A stretch of DNA of 64,000 bases, from the NCBI GenBank assembly GCA_963744915.1, contig CAVUUY010000013.1, positions 186,001-250,000 of the forward strand, read 5' to 3'. Shown in pieces: positions 9,122 to 18,309 of this stretch. The translations under genes were made by a program, and so were the position numbers. The notes beneath the pieces were generated by a model. It was not told where the DNA came from and ran no database searches. It worked only from the letters and a program-made list of their open reading frames with translations. The stretch comes from DATAFF01 sp963744915. Its GTDB lineage: Bacteria > Pseudomonadota > Alphaproteobacteria > Rhizobiales > Aestuariivirgaceae. The number at the start of each line of letters is the position of its first letter. Position 1 is the stretch's first letter.

Positions 9122-10542
9122 TGGAGGCGCGCAGCAGCGAGTTCAAGGAGAATGCGGCGCGGGCCCTCAAGGACACCGAACTGCAGCGGGCGCTCGAAAA
9201 CGTGCCGCGCGGCTTCATTCACAAGCGTCTCCTGGCACGCGATCGCCTGCCCGAATTCGAGGCGCTGCGCGAGCAGGCGCGAACGATCAAGGACCATACG
9301 CTGGCGCATCTCGACCTCTATCTCGAACGCTACGAGGCGAAGGTCAAGGCGAGCGGCGGGCAGGTCCATTTCGCCGCCGACGGTGCCGAGGCGCGGCGCA
9401 TCATCCTCGACATTGCCCGGCGGTTCGGGGCGCGCAGCGTCACCAAGGGCAAGTCCATGGTGGGCGAGGAGATCGCCCTCAACGAGGCGCTGGCGGCGGC
9501 CGGCATCCAGCCGGTCGAGACCGACCTCGGCGAATATATCATCCAGCTGCGCGGCGAACATCCGAGCCACATCATCGCCCCCGCCGTGCACCTGACCCGC
9601 GACCAGGTCGAGGCCGATTTCCGCGCGGCGCATGTGCATCTGCCGCCCGAACGCAACCTCGACGAGGCGGCCAAGCTCGTCCATGAGGCGCGCCTGGTGC
9701 TCAGGGAGAAGTTCATCGCGGCCGATATCGGCATCACCGGCGCCAATTTCCTGGTGGCCGAAACCGGCACCTCGATCATCGTGACCAATGAGGGCAATGG
9801 CGATCTCACCCAGATCCTGCCCAAGGCGCATCTCGTTCTCACCACCATCGACAAGCTGGTGCCGACGCTGGAGGACGTCGCGACGCTGCTGCGGCTGCTG
9901 GCGCGGTCGGCGACGGGCCAGGACATGTCCTGCTACACCACCTTCTCCACGGGGCCGCGGCGCCCCGCCGATCCCGACGGTCCGCAGGAATATCACGTGA
10001 TCCTGCTCGACAATGGGCGCAGCGCCATGCTCGGCACGCCGTTCCAGCCGATGCTGCGCTGCATCCGCTGCGGCGCCTGCCTCAATCACTGCCCGGTCTA
10101 CCAGGCGATCGGCGGCCACGCCTATGGCTGGGTCTATCCCGGTCCGATGGGCGCGGTGCTCACGCCGTCGCTGATCGGCCTCGACAAGGCTGGTCAACTG
10201 CCCAATGCCTCGACCTTCTGCGGGCGCTGCGAGGAAGTGTGCCCGATGAAGATCCCGTTGCCGGGCATGATGCGGCACTGGCGCGAGCGGGAATTCGAGC
10301 GGCACCTGCAGCCGGCAACGGTCCGCAACGGCCTCAGGCTGTGGGCCTTCCTGGCGCGTCGGCCGGCCCTCTACCGCATGGCGGCGCGTCTCGGCAATGG
10401 CGCGCTCAGACTGTGGGCGCGCGGCAAGCCCCGCATGGCCGCTCTGCCTCTCGCCGGCGGCTGGACGCGGTTTCGCGACTTTCCCACGCCCGAGCGGGCG
10501 ACCTTCATGGATCAATGGCGGAAGCGGAGCCGGAATGGCTGA
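9121..10542 (+). CDS. lutB: Lactate oxidation Fe-S subunit LutB
   Basis: 473 aa. N-terminal LUD domain (KSMVGEEIALNEAL, then ITGANFLVAETGT and NEGNGDL) followed by a ferredoxin-like region with Cys314/317/320/324 (CIRCGACLNHCPVY) and Cys367/370/374 (CGRCEEVCPMKIPLP), matching LutB/YkgF. The ATG at 9121 overlaps the lutA stop. It carries most iron-sulfur centres of the LutABC lactate dehydrogenase. Its end overlaps the lutC start by 8 bp. Confidence 0.94.
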   Translation: MEARSSEFKENAARALKDTELQRALENVPRGFIHKRLLARDRLPEFEALREQARTIKDHTLAHLDLYLERYEAKVKASGGQVHFAADGAEARRIILDIARRFGARSVTKGKSMVGEEIALNEALAAAGIQPVETDLGEYIIQLRGEHPSHIIAPAVHLTRDQVEADFRAAHVHLPPERNLDEAAKLVHEARLVLREKFIAADIGITGANFLVAETGTSIIVTNEGNGDLTQILPKAHLVLTTIDKLVPTLEDVATLLRLLARSATGQDMSCYTTFSTGPRRPADPDGPQEYHVILLDNGRSAMLGTPFQPMLRCIRCGACLNHCPVYQAIGGHAYGWVYPGPMGAVLTPSLIGLDKAGQLPNASTFCGRCEEVCPMKIPLPGMMRHWREREFERHLQPATVRNGLRLWAFLARRPALYRMAARLGNGALRLWARGKPRMAALPLAGGWTRFRDFPTPERATFMDQWRKRSRNG

Positions 10543-11251
10543 TCTCGACCACCGCGCGGTGCTGCTGTCGCGCATCCGCCAGGGTCTCGGGGTGAATGGC
10601 GAGGAGCCGTTGCGGCGCCAGGCGGTCGATGCGCGGCTGGCGCGGCATCCCCGCAATCTGGTGCCGCGCCGCGGGCAGCTCGAGCGATCGGCGCGGATCG
10701 CGCTGTTCCGCTCGATGGCGGAAGGGGTTCATGCGACGGTCGAGGAAGCCCGGAGCACAGCCGCGCTGCCGGCGCTTGTGACCGCCTATCTGCGGCGGCA
10801 GAACCTGCCGTCGCGGATCCGCCATGGCGATGACCCGCTGCTTGCCGACCTGCCATGGCGCGCGGCGGCGCCGACGGTCGAGCGGCGGAGCGGGCCGGCC
10901 GAGCCTGCCGACGAGGTGTCGCTGAGCCGCGCCGCGGCCGGGGTCGCGGAATCGGGGACATTGGTGCTGCTGTCGGGGCGGGACAACCCGACGACGTTGA
11001 ACTTCCTGCCGGAGACCCACATCGCGATCGTGCAGGCCGACGATATCGTCGGGTCCTATGAGGAGGTGTTCGACCGCATCCGGCAGGCGTTCGGGCCGGG
11101 CGAGATGCCGCGCACCATGAACATGATCACCGGGCCATCGCGCACCGCCGATATCGAGCAGCGGCTCGAGCTCGGCGCGCATGGGCCGAAGCGCCTCCAC
11201 ATCATCATCGTCGACAGTCAAGAGCCGCAACCGACAGGGGGTCACCCATGA
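10535..11251 (+). CDS. lutC: Lactate utilization protein LutC (LUD domain)
   Basis: 238 aa. A LUD domain alone, with the conserved late block AAGVAESGTLVLLSG, PETHIAIVQADDIVGSYEEVF and NMITGPSRTADIEQRLELGAHGP. Third component of LutABC. The ATG at 10535 lies inside the lutB end (8-bp overlap), and the TGA overlaps the ATG of the next gene, so lutA-lutB-lutC and the hydrolase form one tightly coupled unit. The N-terminal 100 residues are Arg-rich and poorly conserved, as usual in the family. Confidence 0.92.
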   Translation: MADLDHRAVLLSRIRQGLGVNGEEPLRRQAVDARLARHPRNLVPRRGQLERSARIALFRSMAEGVHATVEEARSTAALPALVTAYLRRQNLPSRIRHGDDPLLADLPWRAAAPTVERRSGPAEPADEVSLSRAAAGVAESGTLVLLSGRDNPTTLNFLPETHIAIVQADDIVGSYEEVFDRIRQAFGPGEMPRTMNMITGPSRTADIEQRLELGAHGPKRLHIIIVDSQEPQPTGGHP

Positions 11252-12093
11252 AGCTCTTCCGCCATGGCACCATTGGGCGTGAGAAGCCCGGCCTGATCGA
11301 CGGGACAGGCAAGATGCGCGACCTTTCGAAGGTCCTCGACGACATCACGCCCGCAACGCTGTCGCCGCAGGGCCTCGACCAGCTGCGGGCGGTGGATGCC
11401 GGAAGCCTGCCGCTCATCGAGGGCAAGCCGCGGCTCGGCTGCCCGGTCGCCGGCATCCGCAATTTCATCGCAATCGGGCTCAACTACACCGATCATGCCG
11501 CGGAATCAGGCCTGCCGGTTCCGGAAGAGCCGATCATTTTCAGCAAGCATCTGTCGTCGATCTCGGGACCGGACGACGACATCGTGCTGCCGCCCAAATC
11601 CCGGAAAGGCGACTGGGAGGTCGAGCTCGGCATTTTCATCGGACGTCCGGCCAAGGCGGTGAGCGAGGCGGACGCGCTGTCCCATGTCGCGGGCTATACC
11701 ATCGTCAACGATGTTTCGGAGCGCGAATTCCAGATCGAGCGCAAGGGCCAGTGGGTGAAGGGCAAGTCGCTCGACACGTTCGGCCCGGTCGGGCCATGGC
11801 TGGTGACCCGCGACGAGGTACCCGACCCGCAGGCGCTGTCGCTGTGGCTCGAGCTCAATGGCGAGCGGGTCCAGAACGGGACGACGGCCAAGATGATCTT
11901 CCCGGTCCGGTTCCTGGTGTCCTATGTGTCGCAGTTCATGACGCTGATGGCCGGCGATCTCCTCATCACCGGCACGCCGGCCGGGGTCGGCATGGGCATG
12001 AAGCCGCCGCGCTTCCTCACCGAAGGTGACCGGGTCCGGCTTTCCGTCGAGGGGCTTGGCGAGCAGAACCAGCGGGTGGTGCGCGGCGGCTGA
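11248..12093 (+). CDS. Fumarylacetoacetate hydrolase (FAH)-family protein
   Basis: 281 aa. FAH fold of the 2,4-diketo-3-deoxy-L-fuconate hydrolase/ureidoglycolate lyase-like branch: MKLFRHG start, IRNFIAIGLNYTDHAAESG, metal-binding EVELGIFIGR, YTIVNDVSERE, GKSLDTFGPVGPWLV, and LITGTPAGVGMGMKPP. These enzymes cleave C-C or C-N bonds in small oxo acids with a divalent metal. The 4-bp ATGA overlap with lutC suggests a role in the same hydroxy-/oxo-acid pathway, for example release of lactate or pyruvate from a sugar-acid route. The exact substrate is unknown. Confidence 0.85.
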   Translation: MKLFRHGTIGREKPGLIDGTGKMRDLSKVLDDITPATLSPQGLDQLRAVDAGSLPLIEGKPRLGCPVAGIRNFIAIGLNYTDHAAESGLPVPEEPIIFSKHLSSISGPDDDIVLPPKSRKGDWEVELGIFIGRPAKAVSEADALSHVAGYTIVNDVSEREFQIERKGQWVKGKSLDTFGPVGPWLVTRDEVPDPQALSLWLELNGERVQNGTTAKMIFPVRFLVSYVSQFMTLMAGDLLITGTPAGVGMGMKPPRFLTEGDRVRLSVEGLGEQNQRVVRGG

Positions 12094-12166
12094 CGCCTCA
12101 CCCCGCGGGCTTGCCCGGCTACGGTTGTTTCGGTAGAACCCGGCACGACTTTCACGATCTTCCGGG

Positions 12167-13624
12167 ATGCCGATGGGCCGATCGCCACAGCAGGAACGAC
12201 CAAAAGCGCGGCTGCCCAAAGGCTTTCGCGACGTCGAGGCCGAGGAGATCCACGGCCTCAAGGCGATGCTCCGCGGGCTCGAGCGGGTCTATGAGACCTA
12301 TGGTTTCGAGCCGCTCGAGACGCCGTTCCTCGAATATGCCGACGCGCTCGGCAAGTTCCTCCCCGACCAGGACAGGCCGAATGAGGGCGTTTTCTCGATT
12401 GCGGACGAGGACGATCAGTGGCTGTCGCTGCGCTATGACCTAACGGCACCGCTCGCCCGCTACGTGGCCGAGCGTTACGAGCAGCTGCCGAAGCCGTTCC
12501 GCAGCTACCGCTCGGGGTGGGTGTTCCGCAACGAGAAGCCGGGGCCCGGCCGCTTCCGCCAGTTCATGCAGTTCGACGCCGACACCGTCGGGACCGCGAG
12601 CCCGGCGGCGGATGCCGAGGTGTGCATGATGGCGGCCGATGCGCTCGAGGCGCTGGGGATCGAGCGCGGCAATTATGCGATCAAGTTCAACAGCCGCAAA
12701 TATGCCGAGGGATTTCAGGAGAAAATCAACATCCCTGCGATCAAGAGGCCGGGCTGGTACAGATCGATCGATAAACTTTCCAAATGGGACGAGGGTGAAA
12801 TAGCCAAGCTGCTTGGCGGCGGGCGGAAAGACGAATCGGGCGACTTCACGCCCGGGGTCGGGCTCGATCCCGATCAGATCAGGGAGAGCCTGTCCTTCGC
12901 CACGGCCGAGATCTTCGATGCCAAATTCGTCCAGGGCAGCGCGGTAGGCGAGGCGGGGTTCGCGGAACTCGCCGAAATGCGGCGGCTGTTCGATGTCGCT
13001 GGCTATGGCGAGGACCGGATTCGCTTCGACAGCGAGGTGGTGCGCGGGCTCGATTATTACACCGGCGCGGTGTTCGAGGCGGAATTGACGTTCGAAACCC
13101 GCGACGAGGCCGGGCAGCTGGTCCGGTTCGGATCGGTCGGCGGCGGGGGGCGCTATGACGATCTGGTGGCGCGTTTCCGCGGCGAGGCGGTTCCTGCAAC
13201 CGGCTTCTCGATGGGCGTGTCGCGGCTCTATGCAGCGCTTCAGCAGCTCGGACGGGCCAGCAATCCCGGCAGCTTGGCGCCGGTCGTGGTGCTGGTGATG
13301 GATCGCGAGCGGGTGGCGCATTATCAGCACCTGACGAGCCAGTTGCGCGCTGCCGGGATCCGGGCCGAGATGTATCTGGGTGCGGGCGGCATGAAGGCGC
13401 AGATGAAATATGCCGATCGGCGCGGCGCGCCGCTGGTGGTCATCCAGGGCCCGGACGAGCGCGAGCGCGGCATCGTCCAGCTCAAGGACCTGGCGGCGGG
13501 CGCCGAGATGGCACGCCAGATCGACAGCCGGGCGGAATGGCGCGAGGCGCGGCCGGCGCAGGTCGCGGTGCCGGAGGCGGAGCTGGTCGCGGCGGTCCGG
13601 GCCGCGTTGGAGCACAGGCGGTGA
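12167..13624 (+). CDS. hisS: Histidyl-tRNA synthetase
   Basis: 485 aa, class II aaRS charging tRNA-His. Motif 1 region FETPFLEYADAL-like, motif 2 FRNEKPGPGRFRQFMQFDADTVG, the HisA signatures VRGLDYYTGAVFEA and SVGGGGRYDDLV, and a C-terminal anticodon-binding domain (VVVLVMDRERVAHYQHL onward). Motif 2 differs from the Escherichia coli type (RHERPQKGRYRQFHQ), and the enzyme is longer, as in the alphaproteobacterial subgroup reported to pair with a tRNA-His lacking the usual G-1 signal. Head of hisS-hisZ-hisG, which links histidine charging and synthesis genes. Confidence 0.95.
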   Translation: MPMGRSPQQERPKARLPKGFRDVEAEEIHGLKAMLRGLERVYETYGFEPLETPFLEYADALGKFLPDQDRPNEGVFSIADEDDQWLSLRYDLTAPLARYVAERYEQLPKPFRSYRSGWVFRNEKPGPGRFRQFMQFDADTVGTASPAADAEVCMMAADALEALGIERGNYAIKFNSRKYAEGFQEKINIPAIKRPGWYRSIDKLSKWDEGEIAKLLGGGRKDESGDFTPGVGLDPDQIRESLSFATAEIFDAKFVQGSAVGEAGFAELAEMRRLFDVAGYGEDRIRFDSEVVRGLDYYTGAVFEAELTFETRDEAGQLVRFGSVGGGGRYDDLVARFRGEAVPATGFSMGVSRLYAALQQLGRASNPGSLAPVVVLVMDRERVAHYQHLTSQLRAAGIRAEMYLGAGGMKAQMKYADRRGAPLVVIQGPDERERGIVQLKDLAAGAEMARQIDSRAEWREARPAQVAVPEAELVAAVRAALEHRR

Positions 13625-13651
13625 GCGGGGCGGGCGCGGCGGGGCAGTGCG

Positions 13652-14830
13652 GTGGCGGGTAGATCGGCGGCCGAACGGCTCGAGCTCGAGGCTGTCCGGC
13701 ACGCCGTCATGGCGGTGTTCGCCGGGCAGGGCTTCGAGACCATCGTGCCCGACATTCTGCAGCCGGCCGATGTCTTTCTCGACCGGTCGGGGGAGAATAT
13801 CCGCTCGCGCACCTTCGTTTTCACCGATCCGTCCGGCGCCGAACTCTGCCTGAGGCCGGATTTGACGGTTCCGACCTGCCGATTCCATCTGTCGCACCAG
13901 AGCGATCCGCGCGCGGAGGCGCGCTATTGCTATTGCGGCCCGGCCTTCCGTTTTCAGCCGGGCGGGGCCGACCAGCTCCATCCGAGCGAGTTCGATCAGG
14001 CGGGGGTGGAATGGTTCGGGGCGAGCGATGCCGAGCTTGCCGAGGCCGAGGTTCTGGCGATGACGGTCAGGGCCGTCGAGGCGGCGGGCCTACGGCGCTA
14101 CACCATCCGCCTCGGCGATCTCGGGCTGTTCGAGTCGCTGCTGCGGTCGCTCGCCATGCCCGAGCGGTGGCGGCGGCGGCTCAGCCATCAATTCTGGCGG
14201 CCGAAGCAATTCCACGCCTTGCTCGATCAGCTGACCGGCGCGGCGGGGCGGCCGCGGACGTCGCTCTCCGGATTGATCGATGAATTGAGCCAGGCCACTA
14301 CCGGCGACGCCGTGGCATTCGTCGAGAGCGCGCTTACGGCGGAAGGTCTGGCGCTGGTCGGCGGCCGCAATGCCCGCGAGATCGCCGCCCGGCTCGTCGA
14401 GAAGGCGCTCGACCGCACCGAGAGGCCGCTGTCAGCGAGCGATGCGATGAAGATCGAGACCTATCTGGCGCTTTCCGGCTCGCCCAGCGACACGGCAAGA
14501 GAGCTCGACCGGCTCGCCCCGGATCTCGGCTCGCCGATGGTCGAAGCGGTGCGCCGGTTCCATCGCCGCAATGCGCTGCTGGCGGCGGGAGGGTTGGCGC
14601 TCGATGCCCCGACATTCGCCGGCGTGTTCGGGCGGCAACTCGAATATTACACCGGTTTCGTGTTCCAGATCGAAGCCGGCGAGCCCGGCGGCACGGCGCT
14701 GGCGGTTGCCGGCGGCGGGCGCTACGACCGGCTGCTGTCGGATATCGGCTCGCCCCATGCGGTGCCGGCGGTCGGCTGCGCCATTCACACCGAGAGGCTC
14801 GCGGCGGCCTGCCGCGCGATCATCCGATGA
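13652..14830 (+). CDS. hisZ: ATP phosphoribosyltransferase regulatory subunit HisZ
   Basis: 392 aa. A HisRS paralogue without the anticodon domain: LRPDLTVPTCR in motif 1-2 area, YCGPAFRFQPGGADQLHPSEFDQAGVEW in place of motif 2, and late YYTGFVFQIEA with AVAGGGRYDRLL. HisZ has no charging activity but is required for the short-form HisG and for histidine feedback. The GTG at 13652 lies 27 nt after hisS; its ribosome-binding site is weak. The 3' end overlaps hisG by 4 bp (ATGA). Confidence 0.93.
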   Translation: MAGRSAAERLELEAVRHAVMAVFAGQGFETIVPDILQPADVFLDRSGENIRSRTFVFTDPSGAELCLRPDLTVPTCRFHLSHQSDPRAEARYCYCGPAFRFQPGGADQLHPSEFDQAGVEWFGASDAELAEAEVLAMTVRAVEAAGLRRYTIRLGDLGLFESLLRSLAMPERWRRRLSHQFWRPKQFHALLDQLTGAAGRPRTSLSGLIDELSQATTGDAVAFVESALTAEGLALVGGRNAREIAARLVEKALDRTERPLSASDAMKIETYLALSGSPSDTARELDRLAPDLGSPMVEAVRRFHRRNALLAAGGLALDAPTFAGVFGRQLEYYTGFVFQIEAGEPGGTALAVAGGGRYDRLLSDIGSPHAVPAVGCAIHTERLAAACRAIIR

Positions 14831-15522
14831 CGGCGAAGCTGACGCTGGCGATGCCTTCCAAGGGGCGGTTGCTCGAGGCCGCCGAGGCGCGGTTCCAGCG
14901 CGCGGCCCTTGCCGTGATGCGCGATGGACTGGCGCGCGGCTATCAGGGGCGGATCGCCGATTTGCCGGATGTCGAGGTGACCTTCCTGTCGGCCGTCGAG
15001 ATCGCCCAGGCGCTCAAGGACGGCAGCGTCGCGCTCGGGGTGACGGGCGAGGATCTGCTGCGCGAGGCGGTGCCGGAAGGCGAGGGCGGGATCGAAATCG
15101 TGCTCAGGCTCGGTTTTGGCCATGCCGATGTGGTGGTGGCGGTGCCGCAGTGCTGGCTCGATGTCGCTACGATGGCGGATCTCGACGATGTGGCCGTGGT
15201 GTTCCATGCCCGGCATGGGCGGCGGCTCAAGATCGCCACCAAATATCCGGGATTGACCCGCCGCTGGTTCGCCGAGAAAGGCGTCACCGGCTACCGCATC
15301 GTCGAGAGCGCGGGAGCGACCGAGGGCGCCCCCGCGGCCGGCACGGCGGAAGCCATCGTCGACATCACCACCACCGGTTCCACCTTGCGGGCAAACCGCC
15401 TCAAGGTGCTGGATGACGGCGTCATCCTGCGCTCGCAGGCGGTGCTGGCCGGCAGGGCCGAGGTCCTCGGCCATCCCGCAGTGGCGCTGCTGGCGGAGCG
15501 TCTGACGGCGGCGGCGCGTTGA
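14827..15522 (+). CDS. hisG: ATP phosphoribosyltransferase HisG, short form
   Basis: 231 aa, the short form without the C-terminal ACT-like regulatory domain, consistent with hisZ directly upstream. It makes phosphoribosyl-ATP from ATP and PRPP, the first step of histidine synthesis. Seen: LTLAMPSKGRLLE start, a LGVTGEDLL loop, RLKIATKYPGLTRRWF, and the PRPP-binding GTAEAIVDITTTGSTLRAN. Translation is coupled to hisZ through an ATGA overlap. The gene converges on an L,D-transpeptidase gene 42 bp away. Confidence 0.95.
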   Translation: MTAKLTLAMPSKGRLLEAAEARFQRAALAVMRDGLARGYQGRIADLPDVEVTFLSAVEIAQALKDGSVALGVTGEDLLREAVPEGEGGIEIVLRLGFGHADVVVAVPQCWLDVATMADLDDVAVVFHARHGRRLKIATKYPGLTRRWFAEKGVTGYRIVESAGATEGAPAAGTAEAIVDITTTGSTLRANRLKVLDDGVILRSQAVLAGRAEVLGHPAVALLAERLTAAAR

Positions 15523-15523
15523 C

Positions 15524-15552
15524 GGGCCTTTACATAAATCTGTGAAAAGCCC
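15524..15552. terminator. Imperfect hairpin between converging hisG and L,D-transpeptidase genes
   Basis: GGGC-TTT-ACA on the left can pair with TGT-AAA-GCCC on the right, with one mismatch, one bulge and a 6-nt loop. It sits in the 42-bp convergent gap, where a bidirectional terminator would be expected, but there is no clear T tract on either strand. Confidence 0.35.
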
Positions 15553-15564
15553 TCATCACCCGTC

Positions 15565-17202
15565 CTAATGCTCGAGATATTCCGTGTGATACATCGCCTC
15601 CATCAGGCGCTGGTCACGGCGGTAGACGTCGCGGCGGAAATTGACCGTCCCGTCCTTGTTCACCCAGGCTGTGAGATAGGTGACATGGACCGGAATGGGC
15701 GACCTGAGATTGACGATCTTCTGCGCCCCGGTCGCGAGCTGGGCTGCGATCTTCTCCTTGGTCCAGCCCTGCGCCTGCAGCAGCACCTCGGCCAGTTCCT
15801 CGGGGTTCTGCACCCGCATGCAACCGTGGCTGTAGACCCGCAGATCCTTGTCGAACAGCGCCTTGGCGGGCGTGTCGTGGATGTAGACATTGTATTTGTT
15901 GGGGAACATGAATTTGAGCCGGCCGAGCGAGTTGCCCTTGCCCGGGTCCTGCCGCAGCGTATAGGGCATGCGGCTCATGCCCGACCAGTTCACCGAATAG
16001 GGGTCGATCTCGCGCGCATCGTCGCCCGAGCCGGCCAGCACGCGGATCTTCTGCCGGTTCAGGACACCCGGATCCTGCCTGAGCTTGACCAGGTACTCCT
16101 TGTTGGCGATCGACGGCGGCACGCTCCAATAGGGATTGAAGACGATGTAGGTCATCTTCTCGGAAAAAATCGGCGTTCTGGTGAACGGCTTGCCCACCAC
16201 CAGCAGCGCGGTATGGATGGTCTTTTCGTCCTTGACGACCTTGAGATACTGGTCGGCCAGATTGACGAAGATGTGGAGGTCGCCGAGATCGCGGTTCATC
16301 CACCGCCGCCGCTCCATGTTCACTTCCATCTGCCGGATGCGCCGGTCGATCGGCACCTGCATCTCGGCCAGCGTCGTGCCGCCAACCACCCCGTCCTCGG
16401 TCAGGCCGTGCCGTTCCTGGAAGTGCTTGACCGCCGCCACCGCCTTGTCGTCATAGCGATCGCCCGAAGCGCGGTCGGCGGCGTCGAGATCGCCGGTCAT
16501 CACCAGATAGCCGCGGATCACCGGCAGCCGATTGTCGTTGCCGCCCGGCTTCAGCGACGACCCGGTGGGGATCGCCGGCCAGCCGCCATTGGCCTCGATC
16601 CGGCGCAATTCCCCAAGCTTGGTGCGCATCCGGCTATAGCGGTCGGATACCGGTTCGAGCGTCTGTACATAGGCAGCAATGTTCTCTGCCTGCTCGGCGC
16701 CGTCGAGCAGCGTGGCCGCCCCGATCTCGAGCGGCGCGGTGGCGTTCTCGCTGTCGACCTCGGCCGGCGACACCCGTCCCTTCTGCAGGTCGCGGGCATA
16801 GTCGATGAAAGCCCGGGTGATCAGCATGTCGAGCTCGGCCAGCCCCCGCGGATCGGTCTCGTCGATCAGATCGTCGATCTCGCGCACCCGGTACCAGGCC
16901 GGATCGAGGCCTTGCTCCTCGGCCCGCTTCATGATCGAGAGAAGCTCGCGCGCCTTGCTCTTGGCGCCGGCATCGCGGGTCCAAACCGGCTTGAAGTCGC
17001 GATCGAAATAGAAGGTGTAAACCTGCACCAGCCGCTGGTCGTCGCGCTCCGAGCCGATATTGCCCTCGCCATTCTTGATGATGGCTTCGATCTCATGCGC
17101 CACTTTCTCGTTGCCGACCGCCTGCGCACCGCCGCTGCCCGCCAGGAAAAAGCCGAGCAACATCAATGCGATGGCGGAGAACCGCATCGTTGTGGACATC
17201 AT
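15565..17202 (-). CDS. L,D-transpeptidase, YcbB/LdtD type, periplasmic
   Basis: 545 aa. A signal peptide (MMSTTMRFSAIALMLLGFFLAG... AQA), a helical scaffold domain, a peptidoglycan-binding domain 1 (YDDKAVAAVKHFQERHGLTEDGVVG) and a YkuD catalytic domain with VFNPYWSVPPSIA, YIHDTP and the catalytic block YSHGCMRVQNPEELA (His459, Cys461). Same order and size as E. coli LdtD (YcbB). It forms 3-3 cross-links in peptidoglycan. Single gene, convergent with hisG and in the same direction as ilvE upstream, separated by 99 bp. Confidence 0.92.
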   Translation of the reverse strand: MMSTTMRFSAIALMLLGFFLAGSGGAQAVGNEKVAHEIEAIIKNGEGNIGSERDDQRLVQVYTFYFDRDFKPVWTRDAGAKSKARELLSIMKRAEEQGLDPAWYRVREIDDLIDETDPRGLAELDMLITRAFIDYARDLQKGRVSPAEVDSENATAPLEIGAATLLDGAEQAENIAAYVQTLEPVSDRYSRMRTKLGELRRIEANGGWPAIPTGSSLKPGGNDNRLPVIRGYLVMTGDLDAADRASGDRYDDKAVAAVKHFQERHGLTEDGVVGGTTLAEMQVPIDRRIRQMEVNMERRRWMNRDLGDLHIFVNLADQYLKVVKDEKTIHTALLVVGKPFTRTPIFSEKMTYIVFNPYWSVPPSIANKEYLVKLRQDPGVLNRQKIRVLAGSGDDAREIDPYSVNWSGMSRMPYTLRQDPGKGNSLGRLKFMFPNKYNVYIHDTPAKALFDKDLRVYSHGCMRVQNPEELAEVLLQAQGWTKEKIAAQLATGAQKIVNLRSPIPVHVTYLTAWVNKDGTVNFRRDVYRRDQRLMEAMYHTEYLEH

Positions 17203-17301
17203 TTGCGCTGGCCCTCCCGAAGGCTCCCATCCTCGAGTCAGGATAGCGGCCTCGCCCGGTGAGGCAAAGCCTTCCCGCGTGCCGCTACGGAACGCTGTTT
17301 C

Positions 17302-18189
17302 CTACGCTGCTGCTGCCTTGGGTTGAACTTCCGACAGATAATCGGCCCTGAGCGACCGCACCAGATCGCCCACGCTGTAGCGGTGGGGCCCGATCTCGCC
17401 GACCGGCGTGACCTCCGCCGCGGTCCCGACGATGAAGCATTGCTCGAAGCCGGCAAGCTCCTCGGGCATGATGACCCGCTCGTTGACCTTCACCTGCCGC
17501 CGCCGGGCGAGGTCGATGACGGTCCGCCGGGTGATCCCGTCGAGGAAGCAGTCGGGCGTCGGCGTGTGGAGCTCGCCGTTCCTGACGAAGAAGATGTTGG
17601 CGCCCGTGCATTCGGCAACCTGGCCGCGCCAGTCATACATCAGCGCATCGGAATAGCCCTTGCGCTCGGCCGCATGCTTGGACAGCGTGCAGATCATGTA
17701 AAGGCCGACCGCCTTGGCTTTCGACGGTGCCGTCCGCGGGTCGGGGCGGCGCCACTCCGCAATGTCGAGCTTGATGCCCTTCTCGAGATGGGCCGGATCG
17801 AAATAGGCCGGCCACTGCCAGATGGCGATCGCCACATTGATCCGGTTGGCCTGGCCCGACACACCCATCATTTCCGAACCGCGCCAGGCAATCGGCCGCA
17901 CATAAGCGTCGCTGAACCCCTGGCGGCGCAGCGTCTCGCGGCAGGCCTCGTCGATCTGCTCGACGGTATAAGGGATCGCCATATCGAGCATCCCGGCAGA
18001 CGCGAACAGCCGGTCGGTGTGCTCCCTGAGCTTGAAAATCTCGCCGCCATAGGCGCGCTCGCCCTCGAACACCGCCGATGCGTAATGCAGCCCGTGGGTC
18101 AGCACATGGACCTTGGCGTCGGTCCACGGCACGAACTCCCCATTGAGCCAAATCACGCCTTCGCGCTGATCATAGGGAACAACCGACAT
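17302..18189 (-). CDS. ilvE: Branched-chain-amino-acid aminotransferase IlvE
   Basis: 295 aa, fold-type IV PLP enzyme for the last step of Leu/Ile/Val synthesis. Seen: IWLNGEFVPWTDAKVHVLTHGLHYASAVFEG, the PLP-lysine region TLSKHAAERKGYSDALMYDWRGQVAECTGANIF, and GITRRTVIDLARRRQVKV with the phosphate-cup GTAAEVTPV. The start at 18189 is fixed by an excellent AGGAGG six nt upstream; the longer open frame has no such site. It is divergent from the MarR/OmpR regulator pair, an arrangement common in Hyphomicrobiales. Confidence 0.94.
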   Translation of the reverse strand: MSVVPYDQREGVIWLNGEFVPWTDAKVHVLTHGLHYASAVFEGERAYGGEIFKLREHTDRLFASAGMLDMAIPYTVEQIDEACRETLRRQGFSDAYVRPIAWRGSEMMGVSGQANRINVAIAIWQWPAYFDPAHLEKGIKLDIAEWRRPDPRTAPSKAKAVGLYMICTLSKHAAERKGYSDALMYDWRGQVAECTGANIFFVRNGELHTPTPDCFLDGITRRTVIDLARRRQVKVNERVIMPEELAGFEQCFIVGTAAEVTPVGEIGPHRYSVGDLVRSLRADYLSEVQPKAAAA

Positions 18190-18309
18190 TCTGACCTCCT
18201 GATGACCGGACGCCGACCATGGCAACGGGAAGTTGCAGGGGCTTGCACGGTGCTTATTGATGTTTCCGCCGGGTTGCAAAAGCTACTGGCCGGGTTAGGA
18301 TATGTCAAT

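Noticed and set aside
17249..17265. GCCTC/GAGGC hairpin downstream of ilvE as a terminator
   Set aside because: Only 5 bp of stem and no T tract on the ilvE strand.
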